From: Methylophilaceae bacterium
GTDB lineage: Bacteria > Pseudomonadota > Gammaproteobacteria > Burkholderiales > Methylophilaceae
NCBI GenBank assembly: GCA_947379975.1
Contig: CANCPF010000035.1
Location: 1-13,018, forward strand
Reading direction: 5' to 3'
DNA length: 13,018 bases
In this document: piece after piece, positions 6,564-13,018 of the stretch
Layout: each line of letters opens with the position of its first letter
Position numbering within the stretch: the stretch's first letter is position 1
The notes under the pieces: generated by a model
The model's database searches: none
What the model saw: the letters and a program-made list of their open reading frames with translations, nothing else
What the model was told of the DNA's origin: nothing
Program-made: the position numbers and the translations under genes

Positions 6564-7322
6564 TTAATGCGTAGTATCAGCAGCGTGCTGCGGGAAAATA
6601 AGGATGCACACTATCATGACTAAAAGCAGTGTCGCTGATGCGCCGTAGCGACTTAAAGCAAGGCCGCCATCGGCGATTGGCTTGTCGAGAAAGTCGCCTA
6701 CTACTGCGCCAAGCGGGCGCGTAATAATAAATGCGGCCCAAAAGAGTAATATTTTAGAAATGTTGCTCCATAAATAGCCAGCCAAAACCACCGCCAACAA
6801 TGCGCTGAAAATAATGGCGCCACCGCCATAGCCAAGTCCTGCGGTATCTGCCGTCCAATCACCCAAAGCCGTACCTAATGTTTGTGAAAACATGATGGTG
6901 ACCCAATAAAAAACTTCTACTTTAGGTGTGCTTACAGATGCCACCGAAACCGAGCCTAGTGTTTTGTACCATATTGCTAAAGACGCAATGAGTAACGAGA
7001 ACAATAAGGCAGAACCGCCAGCATAACCAATGCCCAGCGAACGGTCGGCAAAGTCAGCCAATGTGGTGCCTACAGTGGTGGTTGCGATGATGGTTGTCCA
7101 ATATAAAATTGGCTGAAACTGCTTGGCTTTAATTTGCGCAGCCACGGCAAGTAAGAAAATAGCTGCAAATATAATTGTGCTAATCAAGTAACCTAAGTGC
7201 ATAGACATAGAAACGGCGTCGCCGCCAGTTTCGCCCAATGTGGTTGCAAGAATCTTGATGATCCAGAATCCCAGCGTCAACTCGGGCACTTTAGTCAGTG
7301 CAATTTGTGCTGTTTTGTTCAT
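6564..7322 (-). CDS. Uncharacterised membrane protein with four internal repeats (COG4705-like)
   Basis: The 252-residue integral membrane protein has about eight hydrophobic segments in four similar units. Each unit begins with an aromatic-rich helix and a shared motif: FWIIKILATTLGETGGD (19-35), YWTTIIATTTVGTTLAD (74-90), YWVTIMFSQTLGTALGD (139-155) and FWAAFIITRPLGAVVGD (194-210). Each is followed by a short polar or glycine-rich turn (LGIGYAGGS, LGYGGG, SRYGAS) and a second hydrophobic helix. Conserved features are [YF]W, a Thr/Ser, (L/V)G and an acidic residue after four positions, so four Asp could line a membrane path. I recognise it as resembling COG4705 'uncharacterized membrane-anchored protein', from memory only. 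A transport role is possible but unproven. The ATG at 7320-7322 has no clear Shine-Dalgarno. The gene lies 51 bp after the LtaS-like gene and 30 bp before the EamA gene. Confidence 0.85.
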   Translation of the reverse strand: MNKTAQIALTKVPELTLGFWIIKILATTLGETGGDAVSMSMHLGYLISTIIFAAIFLLAVAAQIKAKQFQPILYWTTIIATTTVGTTLADFADRSLGIGYAGGSALLFSLLIASLAIWYKTLGSVSVASVSTPKVEVFYWVTIMFSQTLGTALGDWTADTAGLGYGGGAIIFSALLAVVLAGYLWSNISKILLFWAAFIITRPLGAVVGDFLDKPIADGGLALSRYGASATLLLVMIVCILIFPQHAADTTH

Positions 7323-7373
7323 AAGTTTTAACGGTTAGTTAAATGCCAGAAGGCGCCTGTATTAGAATACTTT

Positions 7374-9311
7374 TTATTTTGCTGGAATAAGCTTTAACGC
7401 ACCCGTTTTGTAGTCACGGCTAGCCGTTTGATAATAAGCAATTGCTTCATTAGCTAATTTTTCATTGATGCTAGTGGGCGTTGCTTCAAAACTTAGTGGG
7501 TCAATTTTGTAAGCCTCAACCTTCTGCTTAGGTGATAGCACGATTAAAGTATTGTCGCTGTAATAACCTAGCGCTTGGTAATTGCTCACAAATGCGCGTG
7601 CGGGTAATTTTTTAGTTTCAGCCACAAAAAGTGATTGCCCATAAAAATGCTCAGCGCCTTTTTTGCCGAGCACATCTAACAGTGTAGGTACTATATCAAT
7701 TTGGCTAGCTACCCGCTTGTAATGGCTTGCGGGCAACATGTCTGGTGCGTACAAAAATAATGGAATGTGGTATTTATCCACTGGTAATTTGCTCTTACCG
7801 GCTACCGATGCACAGTGATCGGCCACAATGACAAATAGTGTATCTTTAAACCACGGTTTATTTTTGGAGTTTTCAATAAACTTACCTATGGCGTAGTCGG
7901 TATATTTCACCGCGCCTTCACGGCTACCCTTCGGCAAGTCAATTTTACCTTCAGGAAACGTATATGGCCTATGGTTGCTAGTGGTCATAATATGTGCAAA
8001 AAATGGTTTTTTAGATTTTGCATTTTCGTCGAAAATGGCGATTGAGTTATTGAATAAACTTTCGTCATCCACGCCCCAAACATTTTCGCTCTGAATGGTT
8101 TTGGCATCAAAGTCGGTGCGATCTATCACTTGGTAATTGTTGTTTCTAAAGTAGGTATTCATGCTGTCAAAAACGCCATAGCCACCATAGATAAAGAAGG
8201 TTTCGTAGTTTTGTTGGCGTAACAATTCACCAATGCCTGCTAAATGATCGGCGTTTGGCCTATGCACAATGGCTTGTCCAGGAATCGGTGGCGTGGCAAT
8301 AGAAAGGGCATCTAAACCACGCACTGTGCGCGTACCTGTGGCAAAAAATTGATCAAAAACTACACTTTCATCAGCTAATTTATCTAGGTAAGGTGTTAAG
8401 TTTTGTTTATTGCCATAACTACCCATATATTCGGCAGATAAACTTTCTACAGAAATAAGCACCACGTTTTTTGGGCTACGGGTAAATGGCCCAAGTGCTG
8501 CTGGGCTATTAGTTTTAGTTGCGATATTAGTCGAAGTTGGCTGTCTGTTTGAGCCAACAGATTGCAATGTGCTTAATGCTAGTGCCTGTGGAATCGTTTT
8601 ATAAAATTTATCATAATCTAGCTCGTTACGGCGCGCAGCTGCAGAAAAACTAAACAGACCATTACCGCTTAGCTCATTAGCATAAGCATTTTTGCTGAAG
8701 TCCATTTGGTCAACATTGGCCAGTTGAAAGCTGATTACGGGTAAGACCACGATGGCAATTACCAGTTTGATTTTTTGCTTCATAGGCTTAAGCGCTTTAT
8801 TAAACTTAACGAAATTACTTAAGCTGTATAACAGACCGATTGCGATGAGGGCAATGGCTAATAAAATCAGTGGTACTGGATAAGATTCACGAATATTGCC
8901 AATGACTTCTTTAGTGTAAATTAAATAATCGACTGCAATAAAGTTGAAGCGGGTGGTGAATTCTTGCCAAAAAATATACTCAGAAACTATGCCAAAAATG
9001 AGGCCAAAGGTCACTACAAAGGCCAGTATCCAGCGTGCTTTGGCTACCCAATTTTTAGCTCTCCAGCTGTTTGGTAACAATAGTGAGCCCAACAAAAACG
9101 GCACTGCTAAATAACACAAGGCGTTTAAATCAAACCAAAAGCCAAGCGCAAACGCTTTTAGCGCTAGGCCGAACGACATTTGACTAACGCCGACATCTAG
9201 CCATAAGACTAAGCGTAGAGCAAACCAGATGAGCAAAGCCATCGCCGAAATGAAGCCGATAAAAGGTATTTTATAGAGAGTTTTTGAGCTTTCTTTTTGA
9301 GTGATTGTCAT
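7374..9311 (-). CDS. LTA synthase family membrane phosphotransferase (sulfatase fold)
   Basis: The 645-residue protein has five N-terminal membrane segments (about 15-38, 46-80, 93-115, 144-166, 180-198), a linker and a periplasmic sulfatase-fold domain from about 280. Expected catalytic features are present. VVLISVESLSAEYMGSYG supplies the metal ligand Glu289, and ATGTRTVRGLDALS the likely nucleophile threonine (Thr329, or Thr327). WGVDDESLF (412-420) and SNHRPY with His447 fit substrate-site positions, and VADHC supplies Asp498/His499. This layout matches LtaS and OpgB-type enzymes, which move phosphoglycerol from phosphatidylglycerol, rather than EptA, whose hallmark is SDHGES. Gram-negative bacteria do not make lipoteichoic acid, so the acceptor is more likely a periplasmic glucan or a surface glycan; this is inference. 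AGG lies 12 bases before the ATG at 9309-9311. A PAP2 phosphatase gene lies 73 bp upstream. Confidence 0.88.
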   Translation of the reverse strand: MTITQKESSKTLYKIPFIGFISAMALLIWFALRLVLWLDVGVSQMSFGLALKAFALGFWFDLNALCYLAVPFLLGSLLLPNSWRAKNWVAKARWILAFVVTFGLIFGIVSEYIFWQEFTTRFNFIAVDYLIYTKEVIGNIRESYPVPLILLAIALIAIGLLYSLSNFVKFNKALKPMKQKIKLVIAIVVLPVISFQLANVDQMDFSKNAYANELSGNGLFSFSAAARRNELDYDKFYKTIPQALALSTLQSVGSNRQPTSTNIATKTNSPAALGPFTRSPKNVVLISVESLSAEYMGSYGNKQNLTPYLDKLADESVVFDQFFATGTRTVRGLDALSIATPPIPGQAIVHRPNADHLAGIGELLRQQNYETFFIYGGYGVFDSMNTYFRNNNYQVIDRTDFDAKTIQSENVWGVDDESLFNNSIAIFDENAKSKKPFFAHIMTTSNHRPYTFPEGKIDLPKGSREGAVKYTDYAIGKFIENSKNKPWFKDTLFVIVADHCASVAGKSKLPVDKYHIPLFLYAPDMLPASHYKRVASQIDIVPTLLDVLGKKGAEHFYGQSLFVAETKKLPARAFVSNYQALGYYSDNTLIVLSPKQKVEAYKIDPLSFEATPTSINEKLANEAIAYYQTASRDYKTGALKLIPAK

Positions 9312-9324
9312 CGTACTGTTAACC

Positions 9325-9368
9325 TAAATGTAATCCCAATATGCGATTTAAAGTAAATCCTAACATGC
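9325..9368. repeat. Imperfect 20-bp direct repeat upstream of the LtaS-like gene
   Basis: The segments 9325-9344 and 9349-9368 match at 15 of 20 positions, and both end in ATGC on the plus strand. The copies start 24 bp apart and nearly fill the 73-bp gap between the PAP2 gene and the LtaS-like gene. On the minus strand they contain GATTTACTTT and GATTACATTT. The arrangement suggests a paired regulator site, which is inference. Confidence 0.4.
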
Positions 9369-9384
9369 AAAGCTTACCGTTTTC

Positions 9385-10116
9385 TTACACTGTAGCGGCG
9401 TAAGCTTTGGGCGGCCATAATAGATACTGTACCAATATAATCATCCAAACAATCCAAGCGGTCCATAAGTTATGTGACATAAAATGTGCACCACGCATCA
9501 TTTGTGACCAGCCCATCACCAGACCGAATAGCAAGCCTAAAATGAGTCCCATTTTTGCCAGTTTCGGCAGAGTATCTCTAAAGCCAAAATAAAACGCCAT
9601 TAATGCGAAGCCGCCACTGGCATGACCGCCCGGAAAGCAGTGGCCAGCGATTGCGCCGGTGGGTAGGCTACCAAACAAGGCAATTAACGGTTGCGTTCCA
9701 CCATATAAAACCAAATCCCAGGGGCAGGCATGCTCACTAAAATGTTTTAATGCGGAAATCACGCTGGTGGAAACAACCATGGCGACAAACAGCCATATAA
9801 ATTGGCGATGATAGCTTTGCAACCAAGATGATTTACGCTGAAACGTTTTGCCAGATGTCCAAAAATTCAAACCTAGCAACCACAAACCTAACATCAAAAA
9901 GCCAATGCCTACCATTAAATACTTAAGGTAGAGATGCATCACATTCTCTAGAAACCAATCATTTTTTAGCGGAAAGACTAAAGTCTGGGTGTCGTAATAT
10001 TGTGCTATTAATAAGCTATCTAAGCCTGTTAGCGGGTAGGCGATGACTAATAAGAAGGCCAATATCAGTGGTAATGCAAAGTGCAGCAACCAAAACTGTG
10101 GCGGGTGTAAGCGCAT
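9385..10116 (-). CDS. PAP2-superfamily membrane phosphatase with variant active site
   Basis: The 243-residue integral membrane protein has about six hydrophobic segments and the three PAP2 motifs in altered form. Motif 1 is KHFSEHACP (Lys124, Cys131-Pro132), where the classical K-x6-R-P has Arg. Motif 2 is CFPGGHASGG (His165). Motif 3 is WSQMMRGAHFMSHN (nucleophile His211), with Gln for Arg in the SR pair and His for the usual Asp. The family removes phosphate from membrane lipids such as phosphatidate, phosphatidylglycerophosphate or undecaprenyl diphosphate. This subset resembles COG3907-type proteins as I remember them. I chose the ATG at 10114-10116. A TTG three codons upstream (10123-10125) has better spacing to an AGG and could be the true start. 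The LtaS-like enzyme follows 73 bp downstream. Confidence 0.85.
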   Translation of the reverse strand: MRLHPPQFWLLHFALPLILAFLLVIAYPLTGLDSLLIAQYYDTQTLVFPLKNDWFLENVMHLYLKYLMVGIGFLMLGLWLLGLNFWTSGKTFQRKSSWLQSYHRQFIWLFVAMVVSTSVISALKHFSEHACPWDLVLYGGTQPLIALFGSLPTGAIAGHCFPGGHASGGFALMAFYFGFRDTLPKLAKMGLILGLLFGLVMGWSQMMRGAHFMSHNLWTAWIVWMIILVQYLLWPPKAYAATV

Positions 10117-10149
10117 GAAAATCAAATGGGCTACCTAGCTAAAACGTTT

Positions 10150-10193
10150 ATTATAAGAAGTCTATTATAGGGTACTTCTCAACATTCTATAAT
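10150..10193. promoter_or_regulatory. AT-rich promoter-like segment upstream of the PAP2 gene
   Basis: Two minus-strand TATAAT boxes lie at 10150-10155 and 10164-10169, 34-53 bp upstream of the PAP2 ATG. A third TATAAT reads on the plus strand at 10188-10193. A perfect 6-bp inverted repeat, AGAAGT (10156-10161) and ACTTCT (10174-10179), flanks the 10164-10169 box. No convincing -35 hexamer was found for either minus box. The rest of the 166-bp gap up to the cobC stop shows no gene and no intrinsic terminator. Confidence 0.4.
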
Positions 10194-10282
10194 GCCATTA
10201 TGAAGACCTGCTTAGGTTTAGTAATGGTATTTATATGCAGGCATATTTAGCATTAACTCAAATTGCTAGCGAGTGAGATAGA

Positions 10283-10873
10283 CTAAAGATTCATAAAAAT
10301 TACTTTAGGCACTTCACCTTTAAATTCTAACTGCGTCACGCTCGCATGGTCTATGGTAATTCTAAATAAGCGTTTTAGAGGCATTTGCAGAACCTCGGCT
10401 ATGAGCGCACGAATAAAGCCTCCGTGCGTCACCACTAAGATGCTTTTGCCGTGCGAATGACTAACCATCTCTTCAACAAAGCTTTTAGAGCGTGCGTGTA
10501 ATTGCGAAAAAGTTTCGCCATTAGGCGGTGCTAAATTAGCGTAATCGTCCGCCCAAACATCAAACACATCACGCGGAATTGTATCCCATGGCTGCATCTC
10601 CCAGTCGCCAAAATGCAGCTCTTTTAAACGTTCATCCAATTGAATATCATGGTTGGAAAACCCTAAACTGGCATCGGCACATAATGCTTGCGCCAGTTGA
10701 TGGCAGCGTTGTAAAGGGCTGGCGTAAATCGCATCAAAATTTGAGTTTGCTAGTTTCAACTGCAATTTTTGCCGCTCAAGTTCAAAATTTTCCGACACCT
10801 GAACATCGCTTTGGCCATAGCAAAGGCTGGGCGCAATGGCTAAAGAGGTGTGGCGAACGAGTGTTAGTTTCAT
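10283..10873 (-). CDS. cobC: Alpha-ribazole phosphatase / histidine phosphatase family (CobC)
   Basis: The 196-residue cytoplasmic protein belongs to the histidine phosphatase superfamily. It opens MKLTLVRHTS with the RH(T) signature (catalytic His8), has YASPLQRCHQLA (50-61) with the second arginine, ELHFGDWE (85-92), and VVTHGGFIRAL (148-156) with the second catalytic histidine (His150). Its place directly after cobT and cobS points to alpha-ribazole-5'-phosphate (or adenosylcobalamin-5'-phosphate) dephosphorylation in nucleotide-loop assembly, rather than a phosphoglycerate mutase role. The frame stays open further upstream into cobS, but conservation begins at the ATG at 10871-10873, 23 bp after the cobS stop. 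That start is therefore preferred despite the lack of a clear Shine-Dalgarno. Confidence 0.88.
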   Translation of the reverse strand: MKLTLVRHTSLAIAPSLCYGQSDVQVSENFELERQKLQLKLANSNFDAIYASPLQRCHQLAQALCADASLGFSNHDIQLDERLKELHFGDWEMQPWDTIPRDVFDVWADDYANLAPPNGETFSQLHARSKSFVEEMVSHSHGKSILVVTHGGFIRALIAEVLQMPLKRLFRITIDHASVTQLEFKGEVPKVIFMNL

Positions 10874-10896
10874 AGATTTAGCGGATAGGTAATAAT

Positions 10897-11667
10897 TTAC
10901 AGCTGAGCAAACAGCGCTGCGCTGGCGAGCAAGCCTACATAAAAGGCCACTTCTGTGAGTTGCTGCATTGCACCCAAACAATCGCCAGTGTAACCACCGA
11001 TACGCGTTTTAATTTTGGCGCTAAACCACAGCCAAACAACAGCAACTGGTATCAATGCGGCTAAAAATTTAGTCTCTAAAAATACCAAAGGTAACAAACC
11101 AAAAGATGTCGCAATTATCAGTTCAGCCACATTTAATTGTGTGGCAAGTGGTTTTGATTTTCCTTCAGCTTTGACATAACTTTGTGTAAACATTACCAAC
11201 ACCGCGCATAAGCGACTGAGGGCATGACCAGCAATCATAGAGATAGGGATGAATATTGCCATTTGGTAGCTAAGCGCTTGGTATTTGGTCAGCAGTGTTA
11301 ATAATAAGCCTACGGCTCCGTAGCTGCCTATGCGAGAGTCAACCATAATAGTGAGTACTTGCTCACGCGTCCACCCACCACCTAAGCCATCTACCGCATC
11401 GGCCAGGCCGTCTTCGTGGAAGGCGCCTGTCAGTAAAATGGTCGCTGCCATACTTAATAACACGGAGACTTCTAAAGGCAGTAAGTGATTGCTTAACCAG
11501 AATACTAAAGCGCCAACAGCCCCCACCAAGATGCCAACCAGAGGGAAAAAACGTGTGGATTTATTCAAATCAGCTTCATCAAAATGTTCAAAGTGCACCG
11601 GAATACGGGTGAAAAACATAATCGCCGTTAAAAAGTAACGCCATTGATTGTTCGCAACTTTTTTCAT
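10897..11667 (-). CDS. cobS: Adenosylcobinamide-GDP ribazoletransferase (cobalamin-5'-phosphate synthase)
   Basis: The 256-residue integral membrane enzyme joins the activated lower ligand (alpha-ribazole or its 5'-phosphate) to adenosylcobinamide-GDP, the last joining step of cobalamin synthesis. Family hallmarks are all visible: FFTRIPV (18-24), the acidic metal-binding motif GAFHEDGLADAVDGLGGG (81-98), MVDSRIGSYG (108-117) and GGYTGDCLGA (224-233), between about six to seven hydrophobic helices. Its length is normal for the family. The ATG overlaps the cobT stop in ATGA, so translation is probably coupled. cobC follows after 23 bp. No separate promoter is apparent. Confidence 0.95.
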   Translation of the reverse strand: MKKVANNQWRYFLTAIMFFTRIPVHFEHFDEADLNKSTRFFPLVGILVGAVGALVFWLSNHLLPLEVSVLLSMAATILLTGAFHEDGLADAVDGLGGGWTREQVLTIMVDSRIGSYGAVGLLLTLLTKYQALSYQMAIFIPISMIAGHALSRLCAVLVMFTQSYVKAEGKSKPLATQLNVAELIIATSFGLLPLVFLETKFLAALIPVAVVWLWFSAKIKTRIGGYTGDCLGAMQQLTEVAFYVGLLASAALFAQL

Positions 11668-12704
11668 AATTTCTGCGAAACGCTGGCAGATTCAAACGAT
11701 GCCATTGTGTTTAAAAAATTAACCGCCGCCAGCACCAAAGGATAAGCAAGCGCTGCACCTGTGCCTTCGCCTAGGCGTAGATCAATATTTAGTAACGGTT
11801 TTACCTGCAAAAAATCCAACATCTTTTTATGCCCAGACTCATCCGAGCAGTGCGTAAACACACAATAATGCAGAATATTAGGTTGTAATTTTGCCGCAAC
11901 TAATAGTGCTGCCGTGGTAATAAAACCATCAATTAATAAAGTACATTGTTTGCTAGCAGCTTGTAACATTGCCCCTACCATCATGGCAATTTCAAAACCA
12001 CCAAAGGTTGCTAGCGCTTGCATGGCATCATCAGCACTTAGCGCATGGTGCGCTAAAGCCTGAGCTAAAATATCAGACTTTTTAGTCAGTCCTGCATTAT
12101 CTAAACCAGTGCCGCGCCCAACGCATTGCTCAATTGGCAGGCTACACAAAACACTCATCAAACAACTTGCAGATGAAGTGTTACCGATGCCCATTTCACC
12201 AAAACCAAACACATTACAACCTTGTGTAATCTGTACATCCACTATTTGTGCGGCACGTTCAAGCGCCGTTGCACATTGAGAGGCCGTCATCGCCGATTCA
12301 TTTAAAAAATTACGTGTGCCAAAAGCAATTTTGCCATCTATTAAATCTGTGTTAGCTGCAAAGGTATGATTAACACCACTATCTACAACGCGCAAACGCA
12401 TATTATTTTGCTTGGTAAATACATTAATCGCCGCGCCACCTTGCAGAAAATTCAATACCATTTGTGCTGTCACTGCCTGAGGAAATGGGCTGACGCCAGA
12501 CTCAACAATGCCGTGATCTCCGGCAAACACTAACATGGTTGGCTCACAGAGTTGAGGCGTGAGCGTTTGCTGAATCAAACCAATTTGCAAAGCCACCGTT
12601 TCTAGCATGCCTAACGCACCGAGCGGTTTAGTTTTGTGATTGATTTTATCGACAAGTGCACTTTTGAGCGATTGATTAGGTAGAGATATGTTGAATGTAG
12701 ACAC
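11664..12704 (-). CDS. cobT: Nicotinate-nucleotide-dimethylbenzimidazole phosphoribosyltransferase
   Basis: The 346-residue cytoplasmic enzyme transfers phosphoribose from nicotinate mononucleotide to the lower-ligand base, giving alpha-ribazole phosphate. Visible hallmarks are KPLGALGMLE (26-35), VFAGDHGIVESGVSPFPQ (59-76), GGAAINVF (89-96), FGFGEMGIGNTSSAS (166-180), GRGTGLD (196-202), the GFEIAMMVGAM helix (236-246), FTHCSDESGHK (283-293) and the C-terminal LRLGEGTGAALA (309-320), whose Glu313 corresponds to the catalytic base. The start codon is GTG (12702-12704) with no clear Shine-Dalgarno. No ATG lies nearby in frame before the conserved core, so GTG is accepted. It heads the cobT-cobS-cobC operon. 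Confidence 0.95.
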   Translation of the reverse strand: MSTFNISLPNQSLKSALVDKINHKTKPLGALGMLETVALQIGLIQQTLTPQLCEPTMLVFAGDHGIVESGVSPFPQAVTAQMVLNFLQGGAAINVFTKQNNMRLRVVDSGVNHTFAANTDLIDGKIAFGTRNFLNESAMTASQCATALERAAQIVDVQITQGCNVFGFGEMGIGNTSSASCLMSVLCSLPIEQCVGRGTGLDNAGLTKKSDILAQALAHHALSADDAMQALATFGGFEIAMMVGAMLQAASKQCTLLIDGFITTAALLVAAKLQPNILHYCVFTHCSDESGHKKMLDFLQVKPLLNIDLRLGEGTGAALAYPLVLAAVNFLNTMASFESASVSQKL

Positions 12705-12853
12705 GATGATTTTGGTTTTCTAAACGTAGATTTGTAGCTTATATTTTACATGAGTGACTAGGCTTTTGCGTAAGCTGATATTTTCACTCTCAACATTAAA
12801 ATTAGACCATTAAATTGCCAAGCAAAAATAATCACATTTGGTGCGAATAATAT

Positions 12854-12883
12854 TTGGTAGTTCTTTTGTAAGTTTGCTATAAT
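12854..12883 (+). promoter_or_regulatory. Sigma70 promoter of tRNA-Phe
   Basis: A perfect TATAAT lies at 12878-12883, with TTGGTA (four of six matches to TTGACA) at 12854-12859 and an 18-bp spacer. The sequence just after the -10 is GCGCGGC, a GC-rich discriminator of the type seen at stable-RNA promoters under stringent (ppGpp) control. Transcription would start near 12890, leaving a leader of about 50 bases before the tRNA. Confidence 0.7.
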
Positions 12884-12890
12884 GCGCGGC

Positions 12891-12914
12891 TTGCAACATT
12901 TACAGTAGTTGCAA
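12891..12914 (+). repeat. Leader hairpin upstream of tRNA-Phe
   Basis: TTGCAAC (12891-12897) and GTTGCAA (12908-12914) form a perfect 7-bp stem with a 10-base loop at the presumed start of the primary transcript. A second, smaller inverted repeat, ACTTA (12925-12929) and TAAGT (12936-12940), lies just before the tRNA. They may help 5'-end processing or merely keep the leader folded away from the tRNA. Confidence 0.45.
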
Positions 12915-12942
12915 GACTAGCAATACTTACAACGTTAAGTAC

Positions 12943-13018
12943 GGCCGAGTAGCTCAGTCGGTAGAGCAGCGGATTGAAAATCCGCGTGTCACTGGTTCGA
13001 TTCCAGTCTCGGCCACCA
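12943..13018 (+). tRNA. tRNA-Phe (anticodon GAA)
   Basis: The 76-base gene folds as a complete cloverleaf. The acceptor stem pairs GGCCGAG with CTCGGCC, the D-arm pairs GCTC with GAGC, the anticodon stem pairs GCGGA with TCCGC around the loop TTGAAAA, and the T-arm pairs ACTGG with CCAGT around TTCGATT. The anticodon GAA is at 12976-12978. The 3' end ACCA is encoded and coincides with the window end, so any downstream tRNA or integrated element is not visible. Confidence 0.97.

Larger units (their letters stand above)
12705..12942. other. Divergent intergenic region between cobT and tRNA-Phe
   Basis: This 238-bp stretch holds the cobT leader on the minus strand and the tRNA promoter and leader on the plus strand. 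A 6-bp inverted repeat (AGCTTA 12736-12741, TAAGCT 12771-12776) encloses a smaller GCTT/AAGC hairpin (12762-12775). I found no B12-box-like sequence or riboswitch fold and no gene. No confident promoter for cobT could be set; a TAAAAT-like box near 12744-12749 on the minus strand is only a guess. Confidence 0.4.

Noticed and set aside
7351..7380. GGCGCC palindrome and GTATT/AATAC repeat followed by a T-run on the plus strand
   Set aside because: It resembles a plus-strand terminator, but no plus-strand gene precedes it and the GTATT/AATAC loop would be only two bases.
10200..10250. Plus-strand 16-codon hydrophobic ORF (MKTCLGLVMVFICRHI) after a TATAAT
   Set aside because: No ribosome binding site, no -35, very short, and lying in an AT-rich gap where such frames arise by chance.
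10874..10981. Extended N-terminus for cobC overlapping cobS
   Set aside because: The histidine phosphatase signature starts at MKLTLVRH. The extra 36 residues are low-quality sequence from another frame of cobS.
12705..12890. Possible cobalamin riboswitch upstream of cobT
   Set aside because: I searched the minus strand for a B12-box-like GCCACTG core and the usual long stem set. Only a distant GCCTAGTCACT was seen, and the leader is short.
12943..13018. tRNA-Phe as an integration site for a mobile element
   Set aside because: tRNA 3' ends are common integration sites, but the window ends at the CCA and no integrase or direct repeat of the 3' end is visible.

Overview
The window looks like chromosomal DNA from a Gram-negative bacterium of moderate to low GC, most likely a betaproteobacterium near the Methylophilaceae (Methylotenera-like). 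That placement is inference: it rests on the AT-leaning but coding-dense sequence, the TolC/RND envelope genes, DUF2147, and the flavour of the cob and PAP2 proteins. No database search was possible. Every protein gene lies on the minus strand, so transcription runs from high to low coordinates. The only plus-strand gene is a tRNA-Phe at the right edge. I see no insertion sequence, CRISPR array, prophage or rRNA.

Region 1 (1-5390) is an efflux and outer-envelope block. In transcription order it holds a lipoprotein membrane-fusion protein (4302-5390) whose stop overlaps the start of an RND inner-membrane pump (1051-4305) in ATGA. An 83-bp gap with its own promoter follows, then a protein-L-isoaspartate methyltransferase-family gene (239-967) and, 12 bp later, the N-terminus of a TolC-like outer membrane channel (1-226, running off the window). 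All three parts of a tripartite pump are therefore present within about 5.4 kb. A near-perfect 18-bp palindrome lies 39-56 bp upstream of the adaptor start and is a good operator candidate, but no regulator gene is adjacent.

Region 2 (5391-7373) holds a secreted DUF2147 protein, a 140-aa single-domain EamA/DMT transporter, and a 252-aa membrane protein built from four copies of a [YF]W...LG...D repeat. The last two lie 30 bp apart and are probably co-transcribed, with the repeat protein first. The 155-bp gap between the transporter and DUF2147 carries a TATAAT box and three short inverted repeats.

Region 3 (7374-10282) holds an LTA-synthase-like, sulfatase-fold phosphotransferase (645 aa, five N-terminal membrane segments) and, upstream of it, a PAP2-superfamily membrane phosphatase with an unusual active site. 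They are a plausible pair acting on lipid-linked phospho-groups in the periplasm.

Region 4 (10283-12704) is a compact cobT-cobS-cobC operon for nucleotide-loop assembly of cobalamin: lower-ligand activation, joining to adenosylcobinamide-GDP, and the alpha-ribazole phosphatase step. cobT starts with GTG. No cobalamin riboswitch is visible upstream.

Region 5 (12705-13018) is a divergent intergenic stretch, then tRNA-Phe(GAA) with a TATAAT promoter, a GC-rich discriminator and a leader hairpin. The best second-look items are the four-repeat membrane protein, the palindrome before the efflux operon, the duplicated and hairpin-bearing 5' end of the methyltransferase gene, and the LtaS-like/PAP2 pair. 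None of these proves a new system.
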